DNA of 64,000 nucleotides from Streptomyces sp. NBC_01591. GTDB lineage: Bacteria; Actinomycetota; Actinomycetes; Streptomycetales; Streptomycetaceae. Where the stretch lies: NCBI RefSeq assembly GCF_035918155.1, contig NZ_CP109327.1, positions 4,340,001-4,404,000 of the forward strand. The letters are read 5' to 3'. Positions 42,380 to 49,300 of the stretch are shown here, in pieces (the first letter of the stretch is position 1; each line of letters begins with the position of its first letter). Position numbers and translations under genes: made by a program. Under the pieces are notes generated by a model. The model was not told the DNA's origin. It did not search any database and saw nothing but the letters and a program-made list of their open reading frames with translations.

Positions 42380-42721
42380 TACCGCAGCGCTCCTAGGTGC
42401 ACAGCGGGGCTCCGTCCCGCAACCCTTGCCCCGAGTTACCCACAGCGTTATCCACAGGCGGGGGAAAAGGTCAGACGATCTGTGGATAACTCACCGACGG
42501 TTGACGCCGATGTGACTGCAGTCTCCCCCATCGGGGGACGGCACGCCCCTTGTCCCGGCTGGAAAAACCCAGCTCAGCGACAAGGGGCACAGTTGTACCC
42601 ACAGAATGCACAAGATCCGGTACCTGCTGTGGACAACTTCGATTGTGGACAGCCGCCCCAAAGGCCCGGGACCCGAGGACCCGAGGGCCCGAGGACCCGA
42701 GGACCCGGGGGCGATGTCCGC
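42380..42721. promoter_or_regulatory. Non-coding DnaA-box cluster between crgA and rhomboid gene
   Basis: This 342-base gap contains no gene. It holds five DnaA boxes: TTACCCACA 42436, TTATCCACA 42448, TGTGGATAA 42481, TGTGGACAA 42628 and TGTGGACAG 42644. The second to fourth are perfect consensus 9-mers. An imperfect hairpin (GCCCCTTGTC 42545 / GACAAGGGGC 42579) and a 9-bp tandem array (CCCGAGGAC units, about 42669-42706) lie between or beside them. Confidence 0.75.
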
Positions 42722-43633
42722 TCAGGTCAGTGCGGCCGTTCTGGCGACGACGACGAGGACCACGGCCGCCAGGACCAGAGCGCAGGTGCCGTACTGCACC
42801 AGTGAGCGCCGCTCGCGCGGTGCGTGCACCATGCCGATCGCGATCAGCGTGCCCGCGACCAGACCGCCGACATGTGCCTGCCAGGCGATTCCGCCCCAGG
42901 GGTTGAAGGTGATGACCAGGTTCACCGCGAGGAGCGCGAAGACCGGGCGCATGTCGTAGTTGAGCCGGCGCATGAGCACGGCGGTGGCGCCCAGCAGTCC
43001 GAAGATCGCCCCGGAGGCTCCGAGCGAGCCCTGCACGGGCGCGGAGAGCCAGTAGGTGAGGGCACTGCCGGCCAGGCCGGAGATCATGTAGAGCGTGAGG
43101 TACCGGGCACGGCCGAGCGCCGCTTCCAGCGGCCCTCCCAGCCACCACAGCCCCAGCATGTTGAACGCGATGTGCCACACCTCCTGGTGCAGGAACATCG
43201 ACGTCACCAGTCGGTACCACTGGCCCTCCGCGACACCTTCGAGCGGACCGCCGTAGTGGGTCGTGGCGCGGCCGAGCAGCATCAGCTCGTCGACCAACGC
43301 GGTGCCCCTCGCCAGCACAGCGAGGAACACGGCGACATTGATGCCGAGAAGGATCTTGGTGACGAGGCGGGGATCGGCCGTGAGGGCGCCACCCGCGACG
43401 GTGCGCGGCTGGTTGGCGGCCGGCCCGTGTCCCGTACCCGATCCCTGGCGGACGCAGTCCGGGCACTGGAAGCCGACCGAGGCGTCGATCATGCACTCGG
43501 GGCAGATCGGGCGCTCGCAGCGGGTGCAGCAGATGTTCGCCTCGCGACCGGGGTGGCGGTAGCAGCTGAGCGAGCCGTCCGCGGCGGCGGACTGGTCCCT
43601 GCCTCCCGGCGGCTGCTGGTCCATCGGTCCCAT
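42722..43633 (-). CDS. Rhomboid-family intramembrane serine protease with N-terminal zinc finger
   Basis: 303 aa. Residues 24-62 hold a B-box-like zinc finger (CYRHPGREANICCTRCERPICPECM...CPDC). Six or seven helices follow. The catalytic pair is GASGAIFGLLGA (Ser) and AHVGGLVAG (His), plus HIAFNMLGLWWLGGPLEAALG. It cleaves membrane substrates; none is known here. ATG at 43633; an ATG nine bases later is possible. Confidence 0.9.
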   Translation of the reverse strand: MGPMDQQPPGGRDQSAAADGSLSCYRHPGREANICCTRCERPICPECMIDASVGFQCPDCVRQGSGTGHGPAANQPRTVAGGALTADPRLVTKILLGINVAVFLAVLARGTALVDELMLLGRATTHYGGPLEGVAEGQWYRLVTSMFLHQEVWHIAFNMLGLWWLGGPLEAALGRARYLTLYMISGLAGSALTYWLSAPVQGSLGASGAIFGLLGATAVLMRRLNYDMRPVFALLAVNLVITFNPWGGIAWQAHVGGLVAGTLIAIGMVHAPRERRSLVQYGTCALVLAAVVLVVVARTAALT

Positions 43634-43684
43634 CGCTTCCCGGTCCCTTCGGTCCTCGTCATGGCGGGCACGGCACGCACGACG

Positions 43685-43729
43685 CCGCCCTGCTCGTCCG
43701 CTATGTATCAGTACGGACGGGCAGGGCGG
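43685..43729 (-). terminator. Terminator of cyclophilin gene
   Basis: 16-bp stem with one G-T pair (43685-43700 / 43714-43729), 13-base loop, downstream of the minus-strand cyclophilin gene. Confidence 0.7.
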
Positions 43730-43780
43730 TTGGTTCCCGAAAGGGAAATCAGTGTGTGATCAATCGATGACCACAAGTGA

Positions 43781-44308
43781 TCATCGGGTCTCGATGACGA
43801 CCGACTCGATCACGACGTCCTGCACCGGGCGGTCGGTGCGGGCGTTGGTCCGGGTGGCGGCGATGGCGTCCACGACCTTCTGGCTGGCGGAGTCGGTGAC
43901 CTCACCGAAGATGGTGTGCTTGCCGGTCAGCCAGGCGGTCGGCGAAACGGTCACGAAGAACTGCGAGCCGTTGGTGCCCGGGCCGGCGTTGGCCATGGCC
44001 AGCAGGTACGGCTTGTTGAAGCTGAGGTCGGGGTGGAACTCGTCCGCGAACTCGTACCCCGGGCCACCGGTGCCGTTGCCGAGCGGGTCGCCGCCCTGGA
44101 TCATGAAGCCGCTGATGACACGGTGGAAGACGGTGCCGTCGTACAGCTTGTCCGTCGACTTCTTACCGGTCTCGGGATGCGTCCACTCACGCTCGCCCTT
44201 GGCGAGCTCGACGAAGTTCTTGACCGTCTTGGGCGCGTGGTTCGGCAGAAGCCGGATCTCGATGTCGCCCTGGTTGGTCTTCAAGGTGGCGTAAAGCTGC
44301 TCAGCCAC
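43781..44308 (-). CDS. Cyclophilin-type peptidyl-prolyl cis-trans isomerase
   Basis: 175 aa cytoplasmic PPIase. Catalytic core FHRVISGFMIQGGDPLGNGTGGPGYEFADEF and MANAGPGTNGSQFFVTVSPTAWLTGKHTIFGEV. No signal peptide. I chose GTG at 44308 (VAEQLYATLKTNQGDIEIRL) with GGAAGG upstream. The longer frame to 44413 would translate the 21-bp tandem repeats as SVNVTED units and is unlikely. Confidence 0.92.
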   Translation of the reverse strand: MAEQLYATLKTNQGDIEIRLLPNHAPKTVKNFVELAKGEREWTHPETGKKSTDKLYDGTVFHRVISGFMIQGGDPLGNGTGGPGYEFADEFHPDLSFNKPYLLAMANAGPGTNGSQFFVTVSPTAWLTGKHTIFGEVTDSASQKVVDAIAATRTNARTDRPVQDVVIESVVIETR

Positions 44309-44742
44309 GATCTGCCTTCCGTAAGTCTTCGGTGACGTTGAGTCCTCAGCGACGTTCACCAAGTCTTCAGTGACGTTCACCGAGTCTTCAGTGACGTTCA
44401 CCGATCCTCGCACGGACCGTGCGCCCCGGCCGCCCGGCCGCCGCCGGCGATCGCGTGGCGCTCACCTCCCTGCCCCATTCCGCGCCTCGCATGCCGCTGC
44501 CGCTCCCATGCCGCTTCCCGCAGGAACAAATGCGGCCAAGTGCGTGACGAAGCGGCGCGGGCTGAAGCGAACCGTGGCATTGTCGTCGACAAGCTCCCCT
44601 TGCACCGTATTGCCAGAAAACATAACTCATGACCTGAATGACCCGGATGCCCGTCCCGCATGCCATGCAGGGCTTCGGCAGGCATGATCTCGAAATGGGC
44701 GGAAAGGCGGAGTGTCTACCCGCCACCAAGGAGGAGGATCCC
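44309..44742. promoter_or_regulatory. Divergent promoter region, cyclophilin / DUF5324-type gene
   Basis: 434 non-coding bases. The cyclophilin side carries 21-bp tandem repeats (44324-44403). The other side ends with GGAGGAGG seven bases before the next start. No further structure noted. Confidence 0.5.
44324..44403. repeat. 21-bp tandem repeat, about 3.8 copies
   Basis: Unit AGTCTTCAGTGACGTTCACCG. Two copies (44362-44382, 44383-44403) are identical, one has three changes (44341-44361), and one is shortened (44324-44340). The period equals two helical turns. Confidence 0.9.
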
Positions 44743-45477
44743 GTGACCCGCATCGACAGCGTGCGCGCCGCAACCGACTCGGCGAAGGACAGCGTGCAGC
44801 ACGCCGCGGAAGTGGTGACGCCCTACGCCGACACGGCCAAGGACCAGGCCGCACATCTTGCGTACGAGGCCCGCACGCGGCTCGCACCGAAGGTGTCCAA
44901 GGCGGCCCAACAGGCCCGCGTCCAATACGACGCGCATCTCGCACCACGTATCGAACTTGCCCTCGCCCATGTGCCGCCCAAGGTCGACGAGGCCGGCCGG
45001 CGCGCCGCGCTCCGCACCCGCCGGGCGGCCCGTACCGCCGCGGACTACACGGTGCCGCGCGTCGAGCACGCCATGGCCGTCGCCCAGCCCGTGGCCGAGG
45101 AGGCCCAGGCCCGCAGCGCCGCCGCGCTGGCCGCGCTGCGCGGGCAGGTCACGGCGAAGGAGATCCGGCAGCTGGCCAGAAAGCACGAGCGGCGGGCGAA
45201 GTGCGGGCGGCTGTTCAAGGGGCTCGTCGTGGCCGGCGTCGTGGCAGGCGCCGCCTATGCCGCCTGGAGGTGGTGGGACAAGCAGGCCAACCCCGACTGG
45301 CTGGTCGAACCGCCCGCTGCCACGGAGGTCTCCGACCGTCCACCGCTGACCTCGGTCGACGGCAGCGGCCCGGCCCCGCTCGACCCCGAGGCCCGGGCCC
45401 AGCAGGCCGAGGCGGAGGCCGACGGGACGGACGGCCCGGAGGACACGAACGGCACCGGCCCGGACGACCGCCGCTGA
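44743..45477 (+). CDS. DUF5324-type helical protein
   Basis: 244 aa. Ala/Lys/Arg-rich amphipathic helices resembling apolipoprotein or LEA-like repeats (about 1-140: SAKDSVQHAAEVVTPYADTAKDQAAHLAYEART). One membrane helix is at about 168-182 (GLVVAGVVAGAAYAAW), followed by an acidic C-terminal tail. GTG at 44743 with a strong ribosome-binding site. A role at the envelope is possible; function unknown. Confidence 0.8.
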   Translation: MTRIDSVRAATDSAKDSVQHAAEVVTPYADTAKDQAAHLAYEARTRLAPKVSKAAQQARVQYDAHLAPRIELALAHVPPKVDEAGRRAALRTRRAARTAADYTVPRVEHAMAVAQPVAEEAQARSAAALAALRGQVTAKEIRQLARKHERRAKCGRLFKGLVVAGVVAGAAYAAWRWWDKQANPDWLVEPPAATEVSDRPPLTSVDGSGPAPLDPEARAQQAEAEADGTDGPEDTNGTGPDDRR

Positions 45478-45518
45478 GCCGGCTCCCGAACCTGTTCCTG
45501 GACCGGCTCCCGAACGAC

Positions 45519-45566
45519 GAACCCGCGCCGGAAGACATCGTGGTCTTCCGGCGCGGGTTCCGTTTT
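45519..45566 (+). terminator. Terminator after DUF5324-type gene
   Basis: Perfect 18-bp stem (45519-45536 / 45543-45560), 6-base loop, followed by CGTTTT. Confidence 0.9.
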
Positions 45567-45670
45567 CCCTGCCGCTCAGCCGCGAGCGCACGGCCGACAA
45601 CGCGACAGACAACGACAGCACGCAAAACCCCCTCCGACCGCGTTTTTGCCGGTCAGAGGGGGTTGATGTG

Positions 45671-45743
45671 TGGAGCCTAGGAGATTCGAACTCCTGACAT
45701 CTGCCTTGCAAAGGCAGCGCTCTACCAACTGAGCTAAGGCCCC
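45671..45743 (-). tRNA. tRNA-Ala (anticodon TGC)
   Basis: 73 nt. Acceptor GGGGCCT pairs with AGGCTCC and includes the G3-U70 pair that identifies alanine tRNA. Anticodon loop TTTGCAA gives TGC. T arm GGTTCGAATCTC-type is present (AGTTCGAATCT). CCA is not encoded. Confidence 0.95.
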
Positions 45744-45913
45744 GAAAAACGGACAGCCCCAGACGCTTCAGCGTCTCGGCCACCGCCGCAGACCAGAGTA
45801 CCGGGTACTCCCCGGAATCCTGCAAAAAGATGGGGGCTCCCGGTCGGCGACCACTCTCCGTAAGATGCTCGTCGAGGTTCGCAGCAGCGAAGCCGCAGCG
45901 AAGGGGAGACGCC

Positions 45914-46462
45914 ATGGACGCAGCGCAGCAAGAGGCAACGGCAAGAGCCAGGGAGCTTCAGCGCAGTTGGTACGGAGAGCCCCTCGGTGCGCTCTTCCGT
46001 CGGCTGATCGATGATCTCGGCCTGAACCAGGCCCGGCTCGCCGCAGTCCTCGGGCTGTCCGCCCCCATGCTCTCCCAGTTGATGAGCGGCCAGCGGGCGA
46101 AGATCGGCAACCCCGCGGTCGTCCAGCGCGTCCAGGCGCTCCAGGAGCTGGCCAGTCAGGTCGCGGACGGCAGCGTCAGCGCGGGCGAGGCCACCGACCG
46201 CATGGAAGAGATCAAGAAGTCCCAGGGCGGCTCCGTCCTCACCGGCACCGGCCAGACCTCCACCACCGGCGGCGCCCCCACCGTCCGGCGCGTGGTCCGC
46301 GAGATCCAGTCGCTGCTGCGGTCGGTCGCGGCCGCCGGTGACATCATCGATGCCGCCGACTCCCTCGCCCCGACCCACCCGGAACTGGCAGAGTTCCTCA
46401 AGGTGTACGGCGCGGGGCGCACCGCGGACGCGGTGGCGCACTACGAGGGACACCAGAGCTAG
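45914..46462 (+). CDS. Helix-turn-helix DNA-binding protein
   Basis: 182 aa. XRE-like HTH at about residues 34-62 (DDLGLNQARLAAVLGLSAPMLSQLMSGQRAKIGNP). The C-terminal half is helical (VRRVVREIQSLLRSVAAAGDIIDAADSLAPTHPELAEFLKVYGAGRTADAVAHYEG). Not a recognised named regulator. ATG at 45914 with GGGGAG upstream. It precedes a kinase gene by 104 bases on the same strand and may be co-transcribed with it. Confidence 0.85.
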   Translation: MDAAQQEATARARELQRSWYGEPLGALFRRLIDDLGLNQARLAAVLGLSAPMLSQLMSGQRAKIGNPAVVQRVQALQELASQVADGSVSAGEATDRMEEIKKSQGGSVLTGTGQTSTTGGAPTVRRVVREIQSLLRSVAAAGDIIDAADSLAPTHPELAEFLKVYGAGRTADAVAHYEGHQS

Positions 46463-46505
46463 GGTCTTTCGTTCGGATCAGGCCGGGCACTACCCCCGAA
46501 AGCCG

Positions 46506-46547
46506 GCCGTGGGCCGAAACAGGAACGCCGTGGGCCGAAACAGGAAC
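46506..46547. repeat. 21-bp perfect tandem duplication
   Basis: GCCGTGGGCCGAAACAGGAAC occurs twice back to back, ending 19 bases before the kinase ATG. It lies in the kinase leader and duplicates a GGAAC segment near the ribosome-binding region. Confidence 0.93.
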
Positions 46548-46566
46548 TGGGAGCGGGCGCAGCGCA

Positions 46567-47895
46567 ATGGGTGAGGTCTTCGCCGGTCGGTACGAACTGA
46601 TCGATCCGATCGGACGTGGTGGGGTCGGCGCCGTGTGGAGGGCCTGGGACCACCGGCGCCGCCGCTATGTGGCGGCCAAGGTCCTCCAGCAGAGCGACGC
46701 ACACACGCTGCTGCGCTTCGTCCGCGAGCAGGCGCTGCGGATCGAGCATCCGCATGTGCTCGCACCAGCCAGTTGGGCCGCGGACGACGACAAGGTCCTG
46801 TTCACCATGGACCTGGTGAGCGGCGGTTCGCTGGCGCATGTCATCGGCGACTACGGGCCGCTGCCTCCGCGTTTCGTCTGCACGCTCCTCGACCAGCTGC
46901 TGTCCGGGCTGTCCACGGTGCACGCGGAGGGCGTCGTGCACCGGGACATCAAACCGGCCAACATCCTGATGGAGGCGACCGGTACCGGGCGGCCGCATCT
47001 GCGGCTGTCCGACTTCGGTATCTCCATGCGCAAGGGCGAGCCGCGCCTCACCGAGACCAACTATGTGGTGGGGACGCCCGGTTACTTCGCGCCCGAGCAA
47101 ATGATGGGCGCGGAACCCGACTTCCCCGCGGACCTGTTCGCGGTGGGGCTGGTCGCGCTGTATCTGCTGCAGGGCAAGAAGCCCGACTCGCAGGCGATCG
47201 TCGAGCACTTCGCCTCGTACGGCACGCCCGCTGCCCCGGAGGGGATCCCCGAGCCGTTGTGGCAGGTCCTCGCGGGGCTGCTGCAGCCGGATCCCCAGAC
47301 CCGGTTCCGTACGGCCACGGGTGCGCGCAAGGCGCTGACGGCCGCGGTCGAGATGCTGCCGGAGCCCGGGGCCGAGGACGAGCCGGTCGAGGTCTTCGAC
47401 CAACTCGGGCCGCTGCCCGTCGGCTTCGGCCCCGCGGGACCGATCACGGCCCCCGTCCAGAACGCGCAGGACGCCCAGCCGGGCCAGGCAGCGGCCCAGC
47501 AGCCCTACACCCAGCCGCCGGTCCCGATGTCGGAGACGGGCAGCTTCCACCTCCCGCCGCCTCCGCAGCAGGCCACGCCGCACACCCCGCTCCCGGCGCA
47601 CACGGCGCACACGGCGTCTCCCTACGCCGCTCCCGCGCCGGATCCCTCGCAGGCGCCCACGGCCGCCGTGCAGCACGAATCGGCGCTCACCCGCGCGTAC
47701 ACCGTCGGGCAGCCGCAGCCGCAGGCGCAGGCGCAGCCTCAGCCGCAAGCACCGGCGCAGGCGCACCCACCGGCGCCCGCTCCCGCGCACGCCCCCCAGA
47801 GGCGTCCGGGACCGTCCCCGAAGGTGGCGGTCCCGGTGTTGCTGGTGGCGTTGATCTGTTTCGCGGTGGGCATCTGGGCGCTGACCCAGGGCTGA
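46567..47895 (+). CDS. Transmembrane Ser/Thr protein kinase
   Basis: 442 aa. Kinase domain at about 8-265: GRGGVGAVWRAWD, AAKVL, VVHRDIKPANIL, SDFGIS, VGTPGYFAPEQ, so all catalytic residues are present. A Pro/Gln/Ala-rich linker of about 130 residues (PQAQAQPQPQAPAQ) leads to a C-terminal helix (VAVPVLLVALICFAVGIWAL) with almost no outside domain. It therefore cannot sense ligands like PknB. It converges with the two-gene secreted-protein operon. Confidence 0.9.
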   Translation: MGEVFAGRYELIDPIGRGGVGAVWRAWDHRRRRYVAAKVLQQSDAHTLLRFVREQALRIEHPHVLAPASWAADDDKVLFTMDLVSGGSLAHVIGDYGPLPPRFVCTLLDQLLSGLSTVHAEGVVHRDIKPANILMEATGTGRPHLRLSDFGISMRKGEPRLTETNYVVGTPGYFAPEQMMGAEPDFPADLFAVGLVALYLLQGKKPDSQAIVEHFASYGTPAAPEGIPEPLWQVLAGLLQPDPQTRFRTATGARKALTAAVEMLPEPGAEDEPVEVFDQLGPLPVGFGPAGPITAPVQNAQDAQPGQAAAQQPYTQPPVPMSETGSFHLPPPPQQATPHTPLPAHTAHTASPYAAPAPDPSQAPTAAVQHESALTRAYTVGQPQPQAQAQPQPQAPAQAHPPAPAPAHAPQRRPGPSPKVAVPVLLVALICFAVGIWALTQG

Positions 47896-47919
47896 GCCCG
47901 GTGACGTGAGCCCGGTGAC

Positions 47920-47945
47920 CCGGGCCCCTGCCGTACGGGGCCCGG
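47920..47945. terminator. Bidirectional terminator after kinase
   Basis: Perfect stem CCGGGCCCC (47920-47928) / GGGGCCCGG (47937-47945), 8-base loop, in the gap between convergent genes. Confidence 0.7.
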
Positions 47946-47956
47946 TTCCGGCCCGG

Positions 47957-49300
47957 CTACCAGCCCTGCGGCGGGCCTCCGTACGGCTGGTCGCCACCGG
48001 ACGGGGCTGCCGGGGCGGTGGTCGCGCGGCGCCGGGCCAGCAGCGTCCACACCCCGAGCCCGAGCACCAGCACCGAACCCACGCCGATCCCGGCCGCGCC
48101 GACCATCTTCATCCGGTCGCTCCTGACGGCCTGCGGGCCGCTCTTGCCGTTCCTCGCCATGTCCCTGTCGTCCTGCGTGACCGAGAAGACCCCGGCGTCC
48201 CCCGTGTACGGCGACTTCCCGGCCGCCCCCTCGACCTTGATCCTCAGGGTCAGCGGAATCGCTTTGTCGCCGTACGACTTCGCGACGTCCGGGCTGAGCG
48301 TCACCGACAGGTAGTACCAGCCGGCGAACCGCATGGCGCTGACGCCGCTGGTGGAGTCGTAGCGGTTCTCGTACGTCACCGGGGGCAGCGGATCCAGCGA
48401 CACGGACGCGGGCTTACCGGAGTACGCCAGCGGCGACGCGGAGTCGACGTGGCCGTGCGCCGGATTGTCCAGGGACATCGCGAGCGCGCTGCCGATGTAC
48501 TCGTCCGAGGCGTTGCTGTTGCTCAGGGTGGCGGTGGCGAAGATCTGCTGGCCCCAGTCCACCGGCACCCGGTAGAAGAGGGTCTGCCCCGGCTTGATGC
48601 CGCCCTCCTCCTTCCACTCGCCGGTCTCCAGGCCCGTCGCGTCGTAGTAGCTGGTGCCGCCCGACCGCTTCTGCGGGGCGGTGGTGGGCGGCACGGGCGA
48701 GGCCGACGGCCAGTTCTCCGGCGCGTCGGTCGGCATCGAACCGGCCGACTTCAGCTGCGGTTCCGACTCGTAGCGCAGCTCCAGGTCCCACTCGTCGGGA
48801 GCCGAGGTCTCCTTGCTCTCCCGCTCGATCAGGACGTTGTACGCGCCGGCTTCCTGGCAGGTGCTGCTGTCCTTCTCCATGATCCGGTAGGCGTACGCCG
48901 CGATCGGGCGCGCGAACTCCGCCGACTCGAACCGCGCGTCCTCCGAGCTGCACTGCAGGTCCGTGCTGTCGCGGATGCTGACCGTGATGCCGTCCCCGTA
49001 GGCGACCTGGCCGCCGCCCTTGGGCACGGCCACCGCCGAGACGTACCCGTTCGTCTTCGCGTCGAGGTTCAGGCGGTAGTAGAGCTTCTGGCCGGGCTTG
49101 ATCGAGCTCCGGTAAACCGATCCGGGCGTCAGCGCCGACGCATCGGTGCTGGCCTCCGCACCGTCGACCTTCTTCGCCCCGGGGTCGAAGGTGTACGCGG
49201 CGGGCTCCCCGGCCGCGTACGCCTGCCCCGGCAGCGCCGCCGCCGCGCACATCGCCGCGACCGCGGCGAGCGCCACCCGGCCCCTGTTGCGCTGCCTCAT
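47957..49300 (-). CDS. Secreted protein with C-terminal membrane anchor, partner of VWA protein
   Basis: 447 aa, unrecognised family. A signal peptide (NRGRVALAAVAAMCAAAALPGQAYA) is followed by about 360 residues of external beta-rich sequence in two related halves (KPGQKLYYRLNLDAKTNGYVSAVAV and KPGQTLFYRVPVDWGQQIFATATLS). A helix (MVGAAGIGVGSVLVLGLGVWTLLARRR) and a Gly/Pro tail end the protein. Its second half parallels the C-terminal part of the upstream VWA protein (PAQTLWYKVPAGWGQQVRYDVEF). The ATG shares one base with that gene's stop. Likely forms an envelope complex with it (inference). Confidence 0.82.
   Translation of the reverse strand: MRQRNRGRVALAAVAAMCAAAALPGQAYAAGEPAAYTFDPGAKKVDGAEASTDASALTPGSVYRSSIKPGQKLYYRLNLDAKTNGYVSAVAVPKGGGQVAYGDGITVSIRDSTDLQCSSEDARFESAEFARPIAAYAYRIMEKDSSTCQEAGAYNVLIERESKETSAPDEWDLELRYESEPQLKSAGSMPTDAPENWPSASPVPPTTAPQKRSGGTSYYDATGLETGEWKEEGGIKPGQTLFYRVPVDWGQQIFATATLSNSNASDEYIGSALAMSLDNPAHGHVDSASPLAYSGKPASVSLDPLPPVTYENRYDSTSGVSAMRFAGWYYLSVTLSPDVAKSYGDKAIPLTLRIKVEGAAGKSPYTGDAGVFSVTQDDRDMARNGKSGPQAVRSDRMKMVGAAGIGVGSVLVLGLGVWTLLARRRATTAPAAPSGGDQPYGGPPQGW

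Noticed and set aside
42471..43496. 341-codon minus-strand frame overlapping the rhomboid gene in another frame
   Set aside because: The rhomboid frame has intact catalytic motifs; the other is Arg/His-rich and extends into the DnaA-box region.
44309..44413. Longer cyclophilin start through the 21-bp repeats
   Set aside because: The GTG at 44308 has a good ribosome-binding site and matches where cyclophilins begin.
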